A DNA stretch of 64,000 nucleotides. Origin: Trichoplusia ni. Lineage: Eukaryota > Arthropoda > Insecta > Lepidoptera > Noctuidae. The position numbers and the translations under genes were made by a program. Under the pieces are notes generated by a model. That model saw only the letters and a program-made list of their open reading frames with translations. It was not told where the DNA came from and did no database searches. Positions within the stretch are counted from its first letter, which is position 1. The number at the start of each line of letters is the position of its first letter. The stretch lies in NCBI RefSeq assembly GCF_003590095.1, contig NC_039479.1, forward strand, positions 7,378,001 through 7,442,000, in the 5' to 3' direction. Below are positions 46,311-58,900 of the stretch, piece after piece.

Positions 46311-48186
46311 GGTCAGTGTAATAATTTCGTGGACTATACAAGTATGTTGACCGATAGTCATCAAATAGTTGAAATGTGTGAGAATGAGATTCCATTTCGA
46401 CAAGTGAAGTACTGTTCCTATGTAGAGATCCTCACATGAAGTCATATGTCAAACTTTAGCTGATCGTACGCCAGTCAAAGTTTGACAAATGAGAAAATTT
46501 TACAGGTCAATTCATTACATTTCTGACGTAACTTGCCACGTGCTTGTTTTACTGATCTTTATTTCTTATTTTCTCATTTTTTTCTGCAGATAGTAAATTC
46601 ATAAATAACTTCTTATATCCTCAAAATGTGATCGATTTAATTGTTCTTGCCTCTATAACAATAATATTCTTTGACGTATTTATTTTAACCAATATACTCG
46701 TATTGTTCCAATTGGTTCAAAAAGTCTTCTTTTGACTGAAAACTTCGTTTTTTAGCTCATGAAAATATAATTCTCAAACCTATCAGTAACATTGAGACGA
46801 AGATACTTTTTTTGGCGAAGCGTCACGCACTAAACATTCCAATACAATAAGGTAACTGTTAAACTTTTCGTTACACTTGTTAACGTCACAGCTGACAAGA
46901 AACAGGGTCGATGATCACCGCGAAGGTTGCCATTGTTGAAAAACAAAATTACAGAGAGCTAACGCGTGCTGTAGGTCTGCGAGGCCACAAGCGGGATTGG
47001 CAGGTATGAGATCATTGGGTTTCCCAATTTAGACGAAGATTTATGAATTTGTCTTCTCCTTCTTCTCTGAAGGTTGTTTCTGTCTTGAAACGCCTTAATA
47101 GAGTCGTTGATGATCCTCTTCCATACTACGCTGTCCTCGCCTTGTCTCAGGACATATGAATTATAGAACAAAATAAATCTAGCGGTTATTAGCAATTATC
47201 ACCCTTGTCAAAAAATCGATTAGTTATTTAAACGATTTCAAACACCACTAAAGTCTTTATTCACAGCTCATGGATAAATTAAGGCCGTATTTGCGTTAGC
47301 GCCAAAGGAAACGTTCGAATCGAAGGATGCCTATTTTAACAGCGTTTGATATAGTATAAATGCTAGAATGAGACAGAAAGAAAATATTTTATACAGCTTT
47401 TCTGAACTTTTAGCTCTTCTTCTTCCCTAGCAGTTGGTAATAATCACACTAGTATTATAAATTTGATGTTTTTGAGCGTGCTTGTCGTGGACGGACCTTT
47501 AGTTCAAAATATAGGCTTTTTATGCCACTTTGTTAAGGGGGTGAATGTGTTTGCACCTACCCGACATCCAGGCTTGTGAAGCGGTAAACAACAGTTAGTA
47601 ATAACAATAAGGTTTTCACATAGATCGTTAAAATCAAAACTACATGTCACAAAATAGTACTAGAGCTTAAAGGACAATACTCATCCTTCAAAAATGATTC
47701 ATAACTAGTTGACAGTTCACAATACGCGTGTGGTCTAAATGATTAGTCTAAAATTAATAGACGAGCTGACACGTCTAAATGAGTCGAGGTCGTTTCATTG
47801 ACGAACTTAATGGATCCCGTCCATCCTATTTAAAGTACCACGCGTCGACGGTCTCTCGCACTGGGCACTAATTGTTACTTCACAATTCCGTTTAGTTAAT
47901 AAATGGAGATGTGATTGTGATAATTAGTGTAATTAACGATGTCAATCATTAATGTAGACGGAGGTTAAGTAATTAAGCAGTTTAATTATGTATTTTAATC
48001 AATACGATTAAGACGTTATTTTAATACTTGCACCTTCTGTATGCTTAGCCCGACGGAATCTAGTTTTTGTTTTTATTATATTGTGATCTTGTTGGTATTT
48101 TAGATTCAGACGTTAGCACAATTTTTGGTAGTCGCCCGCGTTTGAGCCAATTTCGATCGACAATCGAAATCAGAACCAAACCAAGG

Positions 48187-48408
48187 CGCCGGTTCTGCTA
48201 TTTACAACGGCCGATGAATGAATGGCAGTTGGATTAAATTTGAAATAATTTCCATTCTATTAAGCATTTTGCCAATGCAATAATTGGAAGTTAATTGTAT
48301 TGATTTCCAATTATTGTGTAGAACAATTTTTAAGAGAATACGAAAATTATAATTTTAAGACAAATTTCATTCAATCATCGGCAATTATAAATAGCAGAAT
48401 TAGGGCCC
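48187..48408. mobile_element. Palindromic MITE (family C), complete copy
   Basis: Left arm ccggttctgctatttacaac then ggccgatgaatgaatggcag; right arm ends aaatagcagaattagggccc. About 222 bases; arms more diverged than in the 44329 copy. Confidence 0.8.
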
Positions 48409-48837
48409 AGTTGCTTTGAGTAACCTAGGCCTGCGAAAAGTCTGTTGACAATAGTATAGAAACTAGGTAAGTGTAAGTTGCAATTTTTTCCACATAGGAG
48501 CAATATAATGTAAATAAAATATATATGAAATTCTTAGGGTTAGGTAGAACCATATGGCGTGAACAATTGCGTCTACTCTCTACTTCATGTCAACATCAAA
48601 GAAGTAGAGTATCTTTTTCTATTATGCGCAAACACTCATATGTATAAAAAAAATGTAGCATCGTGTATGTGGACGAAAATACTTTGGTATTTATCAATTA
48701 TGGTTGTAAAACGGAAGACAAGATTAGAGCGACTTAACCACTTGAATGGGATTAATAGATAAGCGAAATAGACGCGGGCCGGGTGCCTCTCCAGTTCATC
48801 AGAGCTTTTAGCTTAAAACCAGGGGCAGTTGCAACTG

Positions 48838-48900
48838 TGGAAAAGAGACGACACTACGCCATGTTGTGTGCTGTCTCGCTTGTGCTACTGCAACGGCCCA
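48838..48900. repeat. Short hairpin unit (family D)
   Basis: ggaaaagagacgacactacg, ccatgttgtgtgctgtctcg and cttgtgctactgcaacgg. Confidence 0.55.
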
Positions 48901-50583
48901 GGGACATTTCTGCTATTATAACAATAGAAAATGCTCGAATGTTTGCCTGACAGTTACACATGTCTTATTGAAATTTAATGACATTTGCTTGGCTCGTGTT
49001 TTTACTGCTATTGTATATCTAAGTAAGACGGCAAACCGGTACAGTCGGGTACGGAAGGATTTTAATATGAATAAAAAGATTATGAGACAAATTGTTTTGA
49101 AATAGTTTACAATTACTTTATTAGTTATATGCACAGTATAATTATAATTTTGTATAATTCATAATTTCGCTATGAATGAAACTGATGTAAATAAGTTTTG
49201 TCAAATAGCAAGAAAAACTTGGTACAGGGAAATGAAAACATTTTTTTTTCAACAAATTTATTCCTTTTCATAATTCATTTAAACAAGCTTTCAATACTAT
49301 GTTGCTAGTTTAAATCATGTAATCAAAATGAACGCGAGGAGTACGAAGTGCATTGCCCCTACACCGGCGCCGGCGACACAATAAACTTCAGCACACAAAT
49401 TCTGTCGCAAGTAGTCGGTGTCATATTTCCTCTTTATTCAATTTCCCTACATCCGCGTAAGACTGACATGTCCGCTTCAGACTCGCGTGGGCTTTAACCG
49501 AATTACGAATTTGTTTGGTACGGCCACGTGCCGACCTATATACGTCAGAATGTTTCATTGCATGTAAATAACTTTGGTCTTAAGAATCGTCTTTTGTTTA
49601 TTATTTTTTTCACCGAACGCCGAATTTCGTAACATTGTTTACGGATTTCCGCTCACTAAGATGATAAACTTGTGATTGAAGTTTTACGATGTTTTGGTGT
49701 ATTCTGCTCACTCATAGAAAGTAGAGTAAACGTTTTCTATAAAAATATGAAGTGGTTTTTTTTTATAAACATGACGAGTTAATTATTATTAAAATAGATT
49801 TCAAACAAAGTTTCCCTTTTCATTATTTAATTTCAGTGAATCTCTTAACAGTTATCACCGTTTTAACATAAATTCACAAGAAAATATTTTTTGTTATAGT
49901 GCAGTAGCAAGTTCTGTTGGATATTTTACTTTTCATGTTCAACTGAAATCAAATAACTTTATAGAATTAATACATTCTAAATGAATTCGTCAAGCGTTTT
50001 ATTATCAAGTGCCTTTACATTCAGAGCGATAAAACGCACGCAAACACATTTGCTTTGCATAATTTGTCAGGCGCCAACTCAATTCAGTTATGTTATATTC
50101 CTTATTCATCCGTTTCAGTGGTTTTTAACAAAATAAAAAGTAATTTTGGTTAGATTTAAGGTTGCCTATCTATTTAGAATTTATATAATAAATATTCTTT
50201 TACTTTTAAACGAATTTATTATTAACTGTCTTGCAACATTACCTAATGTAATATGTCTAAACCAATTTTAGATTTAAAAAAAATGTATCCAGCCGTTCCT
50301 ACAGAAGTATTTTGGACAGTAAACAAATAATGGTTAAAGTTCCACAAAGTATCTTACATAAGAACAAAGATTTAATATCATTCCATGGTTTACAGTCCAA
50401 TAAATTAGCAACAATGTTCCTTGAAATCTTAAGACTGAGATAGAAAACAGGGTTCTCTTTGTGCGCCGGCGCCGCATTGTCGCGTGGCCTAGCTACCGCC
50501 GCATAAGGAACTAAAAGCACGACTGGACATTTCTTATATACACTATTATTTTGCTTCGGATTTAATCTCTAATCTAAAATAAA

Positions 50584-50637
50584 AGCATTTTACTACATTT
50601 CAAAAAGTTAAAACTTTTTGAAATGTAGTAAAATGCT
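50584..50637. repeat. Perfect 26-bp palindrome
   Basis: Arms 50584-50609 and 50612-50637 are exact reverse complements, separated only by AA. The left arm begins agcattttactacatttcaa. No mismatch in 26 pairs. Confidence 0.95.
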
Positions 50638-50954
50638 AGGTAAAATTTTCTTTGAATATTTTCCGTCCGTCAAAGTGTTCATCAATAAATTGTATCGTTT
50701 CATTCCGGAGTTGTATGTCCTTATAACGACCTACATATTCCTGCCTATGTAAACAAAATATCAGCTCAATCGGAATTCAGACATTTCTTAGTGTTAATTA
50801 CAAACAAAGGTATAAGTGAAAATAAAACGTTGTTGAAAGCTAGTTTCGTATTTATAGGTACGTTAGCTAATTTTCGCATCGAAATTTTATGTTAATTTTA
50901 TACTCAAATTCGGACTTATGATAAAAATACTATTTACTTAATGTGGAAATAAAC

Positions 50955-51115
50955 GAGCCGAGTGGTCACTGACGAGAAGTCAACTGTGCAACATGCGGTT
51001 CGATACCCGTGTAAGACAAGCAAATGCGTGATTCACGAATGTTTATTCTGAGTCTGGGTGTTTTTGTGCATGTGAATTGAATGTTTGTGACACCTCCGAC
51101 ACCAGGATCAAATAT
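50955..51115 (+). repeat. tRNA-derived SINE (family B)
   Basis: gagccgagtggtcactgacg, gcggttcgatacccgtgtaa, gtttattctgagtctgggtg and gtgaattgaatgtttgtgac in order. Confidence 0.75.
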
Positions 51116-51615
51116 CATACCATCAAATTGCCAATATGATAAGAACGGTTTACTAAATGAATAGATAATAAGAATATGTCGATGAAAATACTTATAATTT
51201 TATTTTGAAAGATTTAATTTAGCTTTTCGTTTTATAGTTTTATGCTCAATTTACATTTCTTTGATCTTCTGCAGCTAAAATTGTATAAAGGAATTATATT
51301 ATAAAATTCCCCATTCATTTTCCTTCAGATCGAGACAATATTCTTGTTTATGCGCCCTAAATACCGGTGTTGAAATAGCTTTTATTTTTATAACAAGCAG
51401 TTGCTTCTAACAATGTATTGTGGGACTTTTTTACTGCTCGGCAAAGGAAAACATACACATACACAGTTCGTCATTATAATACGATCATTTCTAATTAAGT
51501 CTTAATTTTTTAGGTAGTTCAAAGAGGTAAACAATTATTGTGTTCATTTAAAAACAAACGCTTAATACGCCTATGAGCCTATGATGCCGCAGACAGACAG
51601 ATAGACACGTCAAAC

Positions 51616-51652
51616 TTATAACACCCAACTTTTTGCTTCGGGGGTTAAAAAG
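51616..51652 (+). repeat. Short dispersed repeat family J
   Basis: ttataacacccaactttttg followed by cttcgggggttaaaaagag, related to 10150-10190. Confidence 0.45.
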
Positions 51653-52007
51653 AGAGGAAGTGTTTCCAAGTTTTTAAGTAATATTTTTGTCTGGACTATG
51701 ATTCCATAACAAGTCAGGCATGAAACAAAGTGACAGATAGTTTCTGTAATACCGCGATACTGCTAGATTACGTATGTAACACGAACTGACGTTACTTACA
51801 AGAATATTATGACACAGTTCCTATCAAAATCATTAGATAAGAATTTTGACAATACGTAGAAATTCTTGACTAAACTCACGGTATAATCTTCTGAACAAAA
51901 TCGTACGATATTACGAATTGTTCAAACAACCGTTTTAGCCCCAAAGTCGAGGCAGTGAGTCATAGGCCTACGTAAGTGTGTATACCTTCACAGTCTTATA
52001 AGAGTCC

Positions 52008-52285
52008 ACTAGCTGTTACCCGCGACTTCGTCCGCGTGGTTAGAAGATATTAGTTAGGAATTTTTGAACGGAAGCCCTCGAAGATGAATAATTTTCTCTG
52101 TTTTTCCACATTTTCCATTGTATCTTCGCTCCTATTAGTCGCAGCCTGATGGTATATAGCCTAAAACCTTGAGGAATGGTCTATTCAGCACAATAAGTAT
52201 TTTTGAACTAGTAGTTCCTGAGATTAGCGCGTTCAAACAAACAAACTCTTCAGCTTTATATATTAGTAAGTATATAGATAAAAGT
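52008..52285 (+). repeat. Dispersed repeat family G
   Basis: ctagctgttacccgcgactt, cgtccgcgtggttagaagat, gtagttcctgagattagcgc and a tail gctttatatattagtaag. Confidence 0.75.
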
Positions 52286-52480
52286 GTTTCAAGCAACCAT
52301 TGAGAACGGTGAGTTCACATTACAATATGAATCGTTAGTACTGTGACTCAGTTACTCAGAAGTATGCAGAATCGTCATAAACCAAACAGGTAAAAGATGC
52401 AATTTGTGGGTAAACAAGTCACTTAATAATTCCATATTGGATCAGACGTTATGCGTTGGCGTAAATAAACAAACATTCTA

Positions 52481-52506
52481 CCACCCCCCCCCTCCTACCC
52501 CTCCCC
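52481..52506 (-). other. C-rich run, G-quadruplex candidate on the minus strand
   Basis: A nine-base C run (52484-52492) followed by CC, CCCC and CCCC tracts with spacers of one or two bases. The minus strand therefore has four or more closely spaced G tracts. Confidence 0.6.
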
Positions 52507-52949
52507 AAACGGTATAAGTAAATGTTGGTTCCTTTTATCCAAAGTTGGAGTATTTAGTAACCCACGCGTCACCGTTAATTTTGTAAGAAATTAGCCCTTA
52601 TGAAGCTTGGTTAACTTAAAGTTTAATATCAACACGCAAGCCTCAAAAATGATAGCCAAAATTTAAAGTGATGATAATTTTGTATGGGTATATTTCTTCC
52701 ATAAATGTGCACGTGAACTTCATTGAAATACGAAGTCAGTCAAAACTCCTTGTATATAAAGAATAAACTTTTGACAGCATAAACATATCTTTTCCCACGG
52801 CAATGCCTGCCAATTTAAAAGCAGGACGAACATTCTAGAAATAGATTCAGAAGTGTAGTTCATGAGTTTAACACATCAATAGAACGCGAAAATAATAGTT
52901 CAAGTACAGGGAGCCTACAAACAGCTGTTAGGGTAGTACAGTTGTCGTC

Positions 52950-53015
52950 ATTAGAGCGAGATAGCGCTCTACATCGTGTGTAGCACCGTCTCTCTTCCAC
53001 ATCTGCTGCTATATT
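52950..53015. repeat. Short hairpin unit (family D)
   Basis: gagcgagatagcgctctaca, tcgtgtgtagcaccgtctct and cttccacatctgctgctata. Confidence 0.6.
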
Positions 53016-53649
53016 TCTTGAAGAACTTGTGGTAGGTCTCTGAGAGTGACCTACATCAAAACAACTTTGTTATTGTTACAAATTGAAAGTAGATTGAAAT
53101 GCACTCCTATACCACAGTATTGACTGAAATAACTGTAACCCTATTAGTGTCAATTTAAATGTATATTATATTGGCAATGTCTTCCGTAAAACCAATAGTA
53201 TTTATTTACATCAGACGCAATGCGACGCTAACGTTTATAAAGATATTCACAAGAGAGTTGAATTTTGAAACGTACGTACACTATCTTGCATTAAATTTAT
53301 TATTGAAAACTAAAAAAAACATGCTTACACATGAAAGCACTTCCGATGCTTGGCTAGTACTTTTTGCCTGACAACATCAAAACACGAAATACTTCAATAC
53401 ATTTTAACAGAGGAATCGTTGTACTCGTAATGACTCTTACACAAGTATTTTACGATCATTTAATAGGAGAGTACAATGACACACACACATATTTCACTCG
53501 CAATGACATAATTTAATTTCGTTTATGAATGGGTGCGATCACTTTACATCAGCTTTCGTAGTAAGAACTAATAAAATCATCATTCGCTGCCAGTGATTCA
53601 CTTAACGGGACCCTGTACCACGAATATTATGGAATATACAACCTACAAA

Positions 53650-53690
53650 GAAAGAGACGGCGATACTGTGCGCATAACTCTATCTCTTTC
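53650..53690. repeat. Short hairpin unit (family D), compact copy
   Basis: gaaagagacggcgatactgt then gcgcataactctatctcttt; both ends are complementary (GAAAGAGA / TCTCTTTC). Confidence 0.6.
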
Positions 53691-54117
53691 TGATAAATGA
53701 AGAAACTGGGTTTTCCAATCACACCACATGAAGGTATTCAGTAATTATATGTTTCGCTGATAGGCCTGCTTATGCTTGTTTTGAGCGACATTCTAACATT
53801 AACATAGTATGAATATTAATATGATGATATCACAAATATTTGTACTTAAGACAAAAGATAAATTTGAACTTTCGTATCACAAGAATTTTATCACGTTTTT
53901 AAGATAAGAACATAAATACGCGAAATAGATTTTATGTCATATAGTTTTACAGATATTTTGTTATGTCTGACGAAACTTTAACATGTGACTTCGTTTATTA
54001 TAGTATCTTTATTATTAAATTTATGTGATATCAATGAATAATATTGTTAGTGTAAATGAATTAGAATTATAAACACTTATAAATGGTTCAACTAAGTTAT
54101 TTAATTTAAAAACTAGT

Positions 54118-54255
54118 AAAAACGAAACGCTATTACTAAGGCCCCGATGGATATTTGTCTGTGCTTCCGTCTGCCAGGCCGTATCTCATGAACAATGATA
54201 GTTAGATACTTGAAATTTGCACAGGTTACGTTTTTCTGTCGACAATAATGATACC
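54118..54255 (+). repeat. Dispersed repeat family E
   Basis: cgctattactaaggccccga, ccgtctgccaggccgtatct and catgaacaatgatagttag. Confidence 0.6.
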
Positions 54256-56469
54256 ATATAAAGCATACCTATGTCGCTCTACATTTTCCTTATTTTTTTA
54301 AACTATGACGAATAACATTCTCAAATTATCTCAAGACATACATAGATTTATCAAGAATCATTCTATATTATGATAATATCGATGTGGAAAAGTTAAATAA
54401 CAAAACGTACTTGTCTATTGACCGACACAGTATTGTTATCTAACTTTGTCAGATGATAAGAGCTAACAAATTCTTGATGCCCTAACTCTTTGTTTTAAGA
54501 GAAGTCACATAATTCTAACGAACAGACAACGGATGTATGATTTGCAGTTCATGATTCACAATTCGTAATAATTTTCATTTAATTGTTAACGATACCTGTT
54601 GTATTTTATATAATAGTTCCTGGTAGATATAGGGATATTATAATAATGTATTAATTATATATAAGTAATATAGGCAAACAATAATGATGACGACAAATTT
54701 AATGCCTGCTGATTGATACTTCTTTTTTAATTTGTCGCACAAACATTAATTGATCAAACTGCTGTGCATTAAATTTATGACGTCAGATAAAGTTGTAAAG
54801 AAAAGGGAAAAACAAATAAAAAATAATTATCTTGCTGAGGTTCTAAATGGATTTTAACTTTTTAGACCCAGTCCGCATCCCTATCCACTAACTTAGCCTA
54901 TTAAGATCCAATGCATCATATAAAAAAAATCGACGTCGTTACATATTTTTATAACCCCTTTAATTTAAACAATTGTGATGATATTTCGTCATCTGACAAC
55001 GCGATATCCAAGTCTCTATCAAATATTTTAGATATAGATAAATAAATCCATTTGACGTTTTTCTGTTGATTCAGCGTTCATCACCTTCTTAAAATAATTT
55101 AAGATGTGTTTGTACTGAGATGGATATTTTACCGAGGCTAATACTTCAGTAAGAAAATAATAATTTTCAATAATAAAAAACATTAAAACAGAAATAACTC
55201 AACTTTATATAATATCCATAAATACTACGGCCTCTGATAGCAGATGACAAAAGACTATGGTTATCTAGTCTATGTCTTTCTTTAAAAGCTTATAGTACAT
55301 ATGCAAAAAATAGCCGGAGGTATAAACTGAATGAGGCTCAATAAAACCATTACATTCTGTTTTGTTCTAGAACGTGGGCAGACACTAAACTTAAACAAAT
55401 ACGTTTACGTCGTCTTTATTGGGATGTCCTGTCTATACGCTCAAAGTTCATTTGAGCTAGCGTTCCGTCAACGACTAAGAGACACTGTGCTACTGTGTGT
55501 CTGATTACTTTACTAGATTTATTAATGCGAAAGACACACACTATTTGCTGGAAAACTACTTCATGTTTACGTACGGTTTAGGCTTCAACGCCTACAGGGT
55601 TGTAACTTGTTAAAATGAAATTTGGAATCGGTTTCACAGCAATGAATAGTTCAGCGTAGTAACAGGACTCTTATCATAAAACTTACAAAATTTAACTGTA
55701 GTTAATAGGTGTGGAGAAGGATTATTTTTGTCTTTATAATCCAGTAGCTTGTTGCCAGAATCACCTCTGGAATGTCGGTAATAACTCCTTTCAGGCAGTC
55801 GGATGTGTTAGTCCAAGGAATCAGCTTCCTCCATACCAAATTATAGAAGATTAATCTTTTATTTCTTTATTGAAGGCTGAGACGGCGGAAAATCGGAAGG
55901 CTTTTAGCCATATTCCAAACGATATATTATATATAACGATATTTATAGCCATATTCCAAAAAGTGTAATTTTTCAATTAAGTAGATTTTAGATTTCAATT
56001 AGGGTCGGTAACCGCAACTGGAACGATTGAAAGATTCATATTATTTCTCGATAAGGTGAGATTAAATGTGTAACAAGGATAATCCTGATCCAAAATGTCA
56101 TATCCATAACTTACCCTAGTTTGAATAACAGACGCATTGTTGCAATTATCCAAAAGACGCATATTTTCCAATTATGTCCAACTCCCCAGAGTTGTTAATC
56201 ATCTACGAATGTCAATAATAGCCCTTGTTTTGAATATACAATTAGGTACCAGGTATAAATGGACACAGTTATCAAACATACCTGCGTCCCGCGACTTGCC
56301 TTTACTATTCATTACTATCAATATTCAATTAGCAGTTCTCAAACACAGGTGTGTCTGTGAATGAGATAGCGGCGTGGAACCGACCGTCTTGTTATGATAA
56401 ATCTGCCTATATTTACTAATATTGCTAGCCTAGCTTTGTGTTATTATATTTTGATTTCATAACCTATAG

Positions 56470-56477
56470 TATAAAAA
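56470..56477 (+). promoter_or_regulatory. TATA-like sequence upstream of the ORF at 56514
   Basis: TATAAAAA 44 bases before the ATG. If used, the 5' UTR would be only about 14 bases. Confidence 0.2.
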
Positions 56478-56513
56478 TATTTTGACAACTGTTAGGCTAA
56501 GTACTTTGTTACA

Positions 56514-56750
56514 ATGTTGTTGTGGAATCTACCCAGAGTATTTCACATTGGGAAGGTTCTGCTGGTCCTATTTAGTTGTGGAATCGGACAGACACGCAGA
56601 CAATGCGCGAGCGATCCCGTGGCTCTGGCTGAGGCAGTTGAGGGGACCAGGGGTGGTGTTAGTCGGCGACAGTCCGACAATTCCCCCTCCGTGCTCTGGG
56701 TGTGGTTTGAAGTCAAAAGTGTTCATCACCATCATCCCAAACTGTTTTGA
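56514..56750 (+). CDS. Unrecognised ORF with signal-peptide-like start (possible first exon)
   Basis: A 78-codon open frame. Residues 1-25 look like a signal peptide: Arg8 and Lys14 around a hydrophobic core VLLVLFSCGIG. Then come TRRQCASDPVALAEAVEG and a second dibasic pair in VSRRQSDNSPSVLW. The stretch is more GC-rich than its neighbours and its composition is less AT-driven than other local ORFs. After residue 62 the frame looks non-coding (VHHHHPKLF); a weak donor at ctgg|gtgtgg (56700) could end an exon there. The downstream part overlaps hairpin unit D at 56757. No family is recognised; it may be a real first exon, a microexon relic, or chance. Confidence 0.3.
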   Translation: MLLWNLPRVFHIGKVLLVLFSCGIGQTRRQCASDPVALAEAVEGTRGGVSRRQSDNSPSVLWVWFEVKSVHHHHPKLF

Positions 56751-56756
56751 AAGCGT

Positions 56757-56805
56757 TACAGCGCACTACACGGACTCTTCCACAACTGCAATTATAACTT
56801 TACTT
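56757..56805. repeat. Hairpin unit (family D), right half
   Basis: acagcgcactacacggactc then ttccacaactgcaattataa. Confidence 0.4.
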
Positions 56806-57749
56806 CAAGACGACGTATGACGTTCTTGGCTACGTCATGAAACGTTTACTCATCAAAATCCCACAATTTCGATCCGGTACCGTTACCCGTAAACCTTCAC
56901 CAGTCACCTATGCCTGTGCTATGACGAACAAACCACGAGAAAGGGAAGGATTTTGAAATCTCATAACATTCCTTGGCATGAATCTTGATATTTTTTTTCT
57001 AAGAATTAAGAATGTTGCATTTCTTGAAGATACGTAAATCGGTGCAGTAAGTGGGTTAAGGATTAGGACGAAAAGGAGACATATGAATGCGAAAACGGAT
57101 TACAAACACACAAAATCTATCTCTTATATGAGGTCCAAAGTCTAAAATGCGTTGTTATTTACTATTGCGATAATTAATAATGTAAATAACATCGCGATTA
57201 GTATTGTGTCAGCATCCTCTTCTAGGTACTTAGCCAAATAGCTGAATAGCATTAACACCCAATAAAACCTACATGGAAGTTGCTAACTAAGGAACGTTGT
57301 CTTTGTTCCCGAATAATACCTCGCTACAAAACTCTTAATCATTATTATTCTAATAAACGGAACTTACGAACGATAAACTCGAATCATGAGAAATTCTTAT
57401 CGTTTTCACTAGAATAACTTACGCTGTTTCAAAGAAATGTATTGTTTCAACAATTGGAGTAAATAATCCGGATACTTTAGCTCAAGAGCTTAGGGAACAA
57501 TTAAACTTTGAAAAGATTAGTGGATTTCTCTTTGTTTTCCTTATTCATTCATTGAATCCATTGATAAATATTTGAATACGAAAAGTTGTTCGACTCAAAG
57601 TAGATAGCCTTGTACCAAAAAATAATGATCCCATGAAGTGAAAGTTTTAAGGCGGTTCAATTTAAAGATCAGAAGAAATATGTAACTCTCATGATTGGAA
57701 TAATAAGTACGTGTTGTCGTGTGCTGTTTAGGAATCCATAGCGGAAGGG

Positions 57750-57870
57750 TGAAAATGGAACCCTATTGCCGAGGCTACGCTTTTTATTCTTCCGTCAGTC
57801 AGCAGGCTTTATCTCATGAACAGTAATAGCTAGAGATTCAATTTTCAGAGAGGATGTCGTTTAGTTACAG
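57750..57870 (+). repeat. Dispersed repeat family E
   Basis: aaaatggaaccctattgccg, cttccgtcagtcagcaggct and ttatctcatgaacagtaata. Confidence 0.6.
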
Positions 57871-58837
57871 ATTATACAATGGGTGACCAGTTTTTCTAGT
57901 AATATACATACACCTTTATACGCCTCCTTATTTTTTGGTAATGCGGGGGAATCGTGTACACCCACTCCCTCGGGGGAGGAAATGGGTAGTGTCAGACTTT
58001 TACTGACTAAACCTGAACCGCCGTGCTACGTCATCCGCGTTTTTGTGTCGGTGTATGAAAATGCGTTGCAATCCTTCATACACACCTTTATATGCCTCCT
58101 GCCTTAAGTGCAATCATATCTCTTATTGGAAAAGTATTATTTACTTTATTAATTATTTTCGTGCACGCAAATGGTCAAGAAAAACATATTGAGGAAAACT
58201 GTTTTGGAAATTTTCTTTTGAGTCAATCGGTACTTTTACTCTGTCTGAGGCTTCCAGTATTCTTCTGTTAAAATGTACAAATAAGTATTTATAATTTATA
58301 ATACTTACCTATTATTACAGTAATGAAAACAAACATAACGTCTATGTAGACTAATACGTCACGCCACAAGTTTACCTCAAGATGATAATTTTCTGTTTCC
58401 CACGCACCTTTAAGACTAAATAAATATCGTAAGTAAGTACGGTATCTGATTTCCTTTATGTAAGCGATACCGTGTTTCCCTGTGCTGCCAACATTTTTGC
58501 GTGAGATTGCGTATCGCAAGCAACATACGAAGTATTAAGTCCATGAAATAATAAATTAGTTTAGCTACACACGATTAAAGTTACAAAGCAGTACTGTAAA
58601 TTAAAAATTAAATGGTTAAGTAAACAAATTATTCATAAACAGTTGTTACTTACAATACTTACGTATTTCTACTAAGATAAAGCAATATCTGAATGACATG
58701 AAAGAGTCACGCCCACTTTTCAATATTCATAAAAAATTACATGTAAATAGTAAATGCGTCTAATGAATAATATCCTTAAACGGGAGGAAAATATTAAGTT
58801 TTTTTCCGTTTTTCGACGTATTTTTCGCTCTAAGCAA

Positions 58838-58900
58838 ACGCTTGTCCTACGAGGGGATCGAATCCACGACACGATTGGTAACCTCAACCACTCGTTTAGT
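58838..58900 (-). repeat. tRNA-derived SINE (family B), head fragment
   Basis: cgcttgtcctacgaggggat, cgaatccacgacacg and cctcaaccactcg give the complement of the B box, loop and A box. Confidence 0.6.

Larger units (their letters stand above)
35979..47800. other. Gene-empty stretch, first part (presumed intron of the slob-like gene)
   Basis: About 12 kb with no recognised exon. Contents: a SINE fragment followed by a GC-rich patch (36962-37220), family G copies (37712, 38440, 41108), a (CAGA)n microsatellite (38517), SINEs (41645, 43112), family A copies (43670, 44838), a full palindromic MITE (44329), hairpin-unit copies (41745, 45820) and a second tRNA-like repeat (46235). A GC-richer patch at about 38930-39195 matches no family here and its ORFs resemble nothing known. 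Confidence 0.6.
47800..56460. other. Gene-empty stretch, second part
   Basis: About 8.7 kb without a recognised exon. It contains a complete MITE (48187), hairpin units (48838, 52950, 53650), a perfect palindrome (50584), a SINE (50955), family J (51616), family G (52008), a C-rich run (52481) and family E (54118). The stretch from 54260 to 56460 holds nothing I recognise. Confidence 0.55.
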
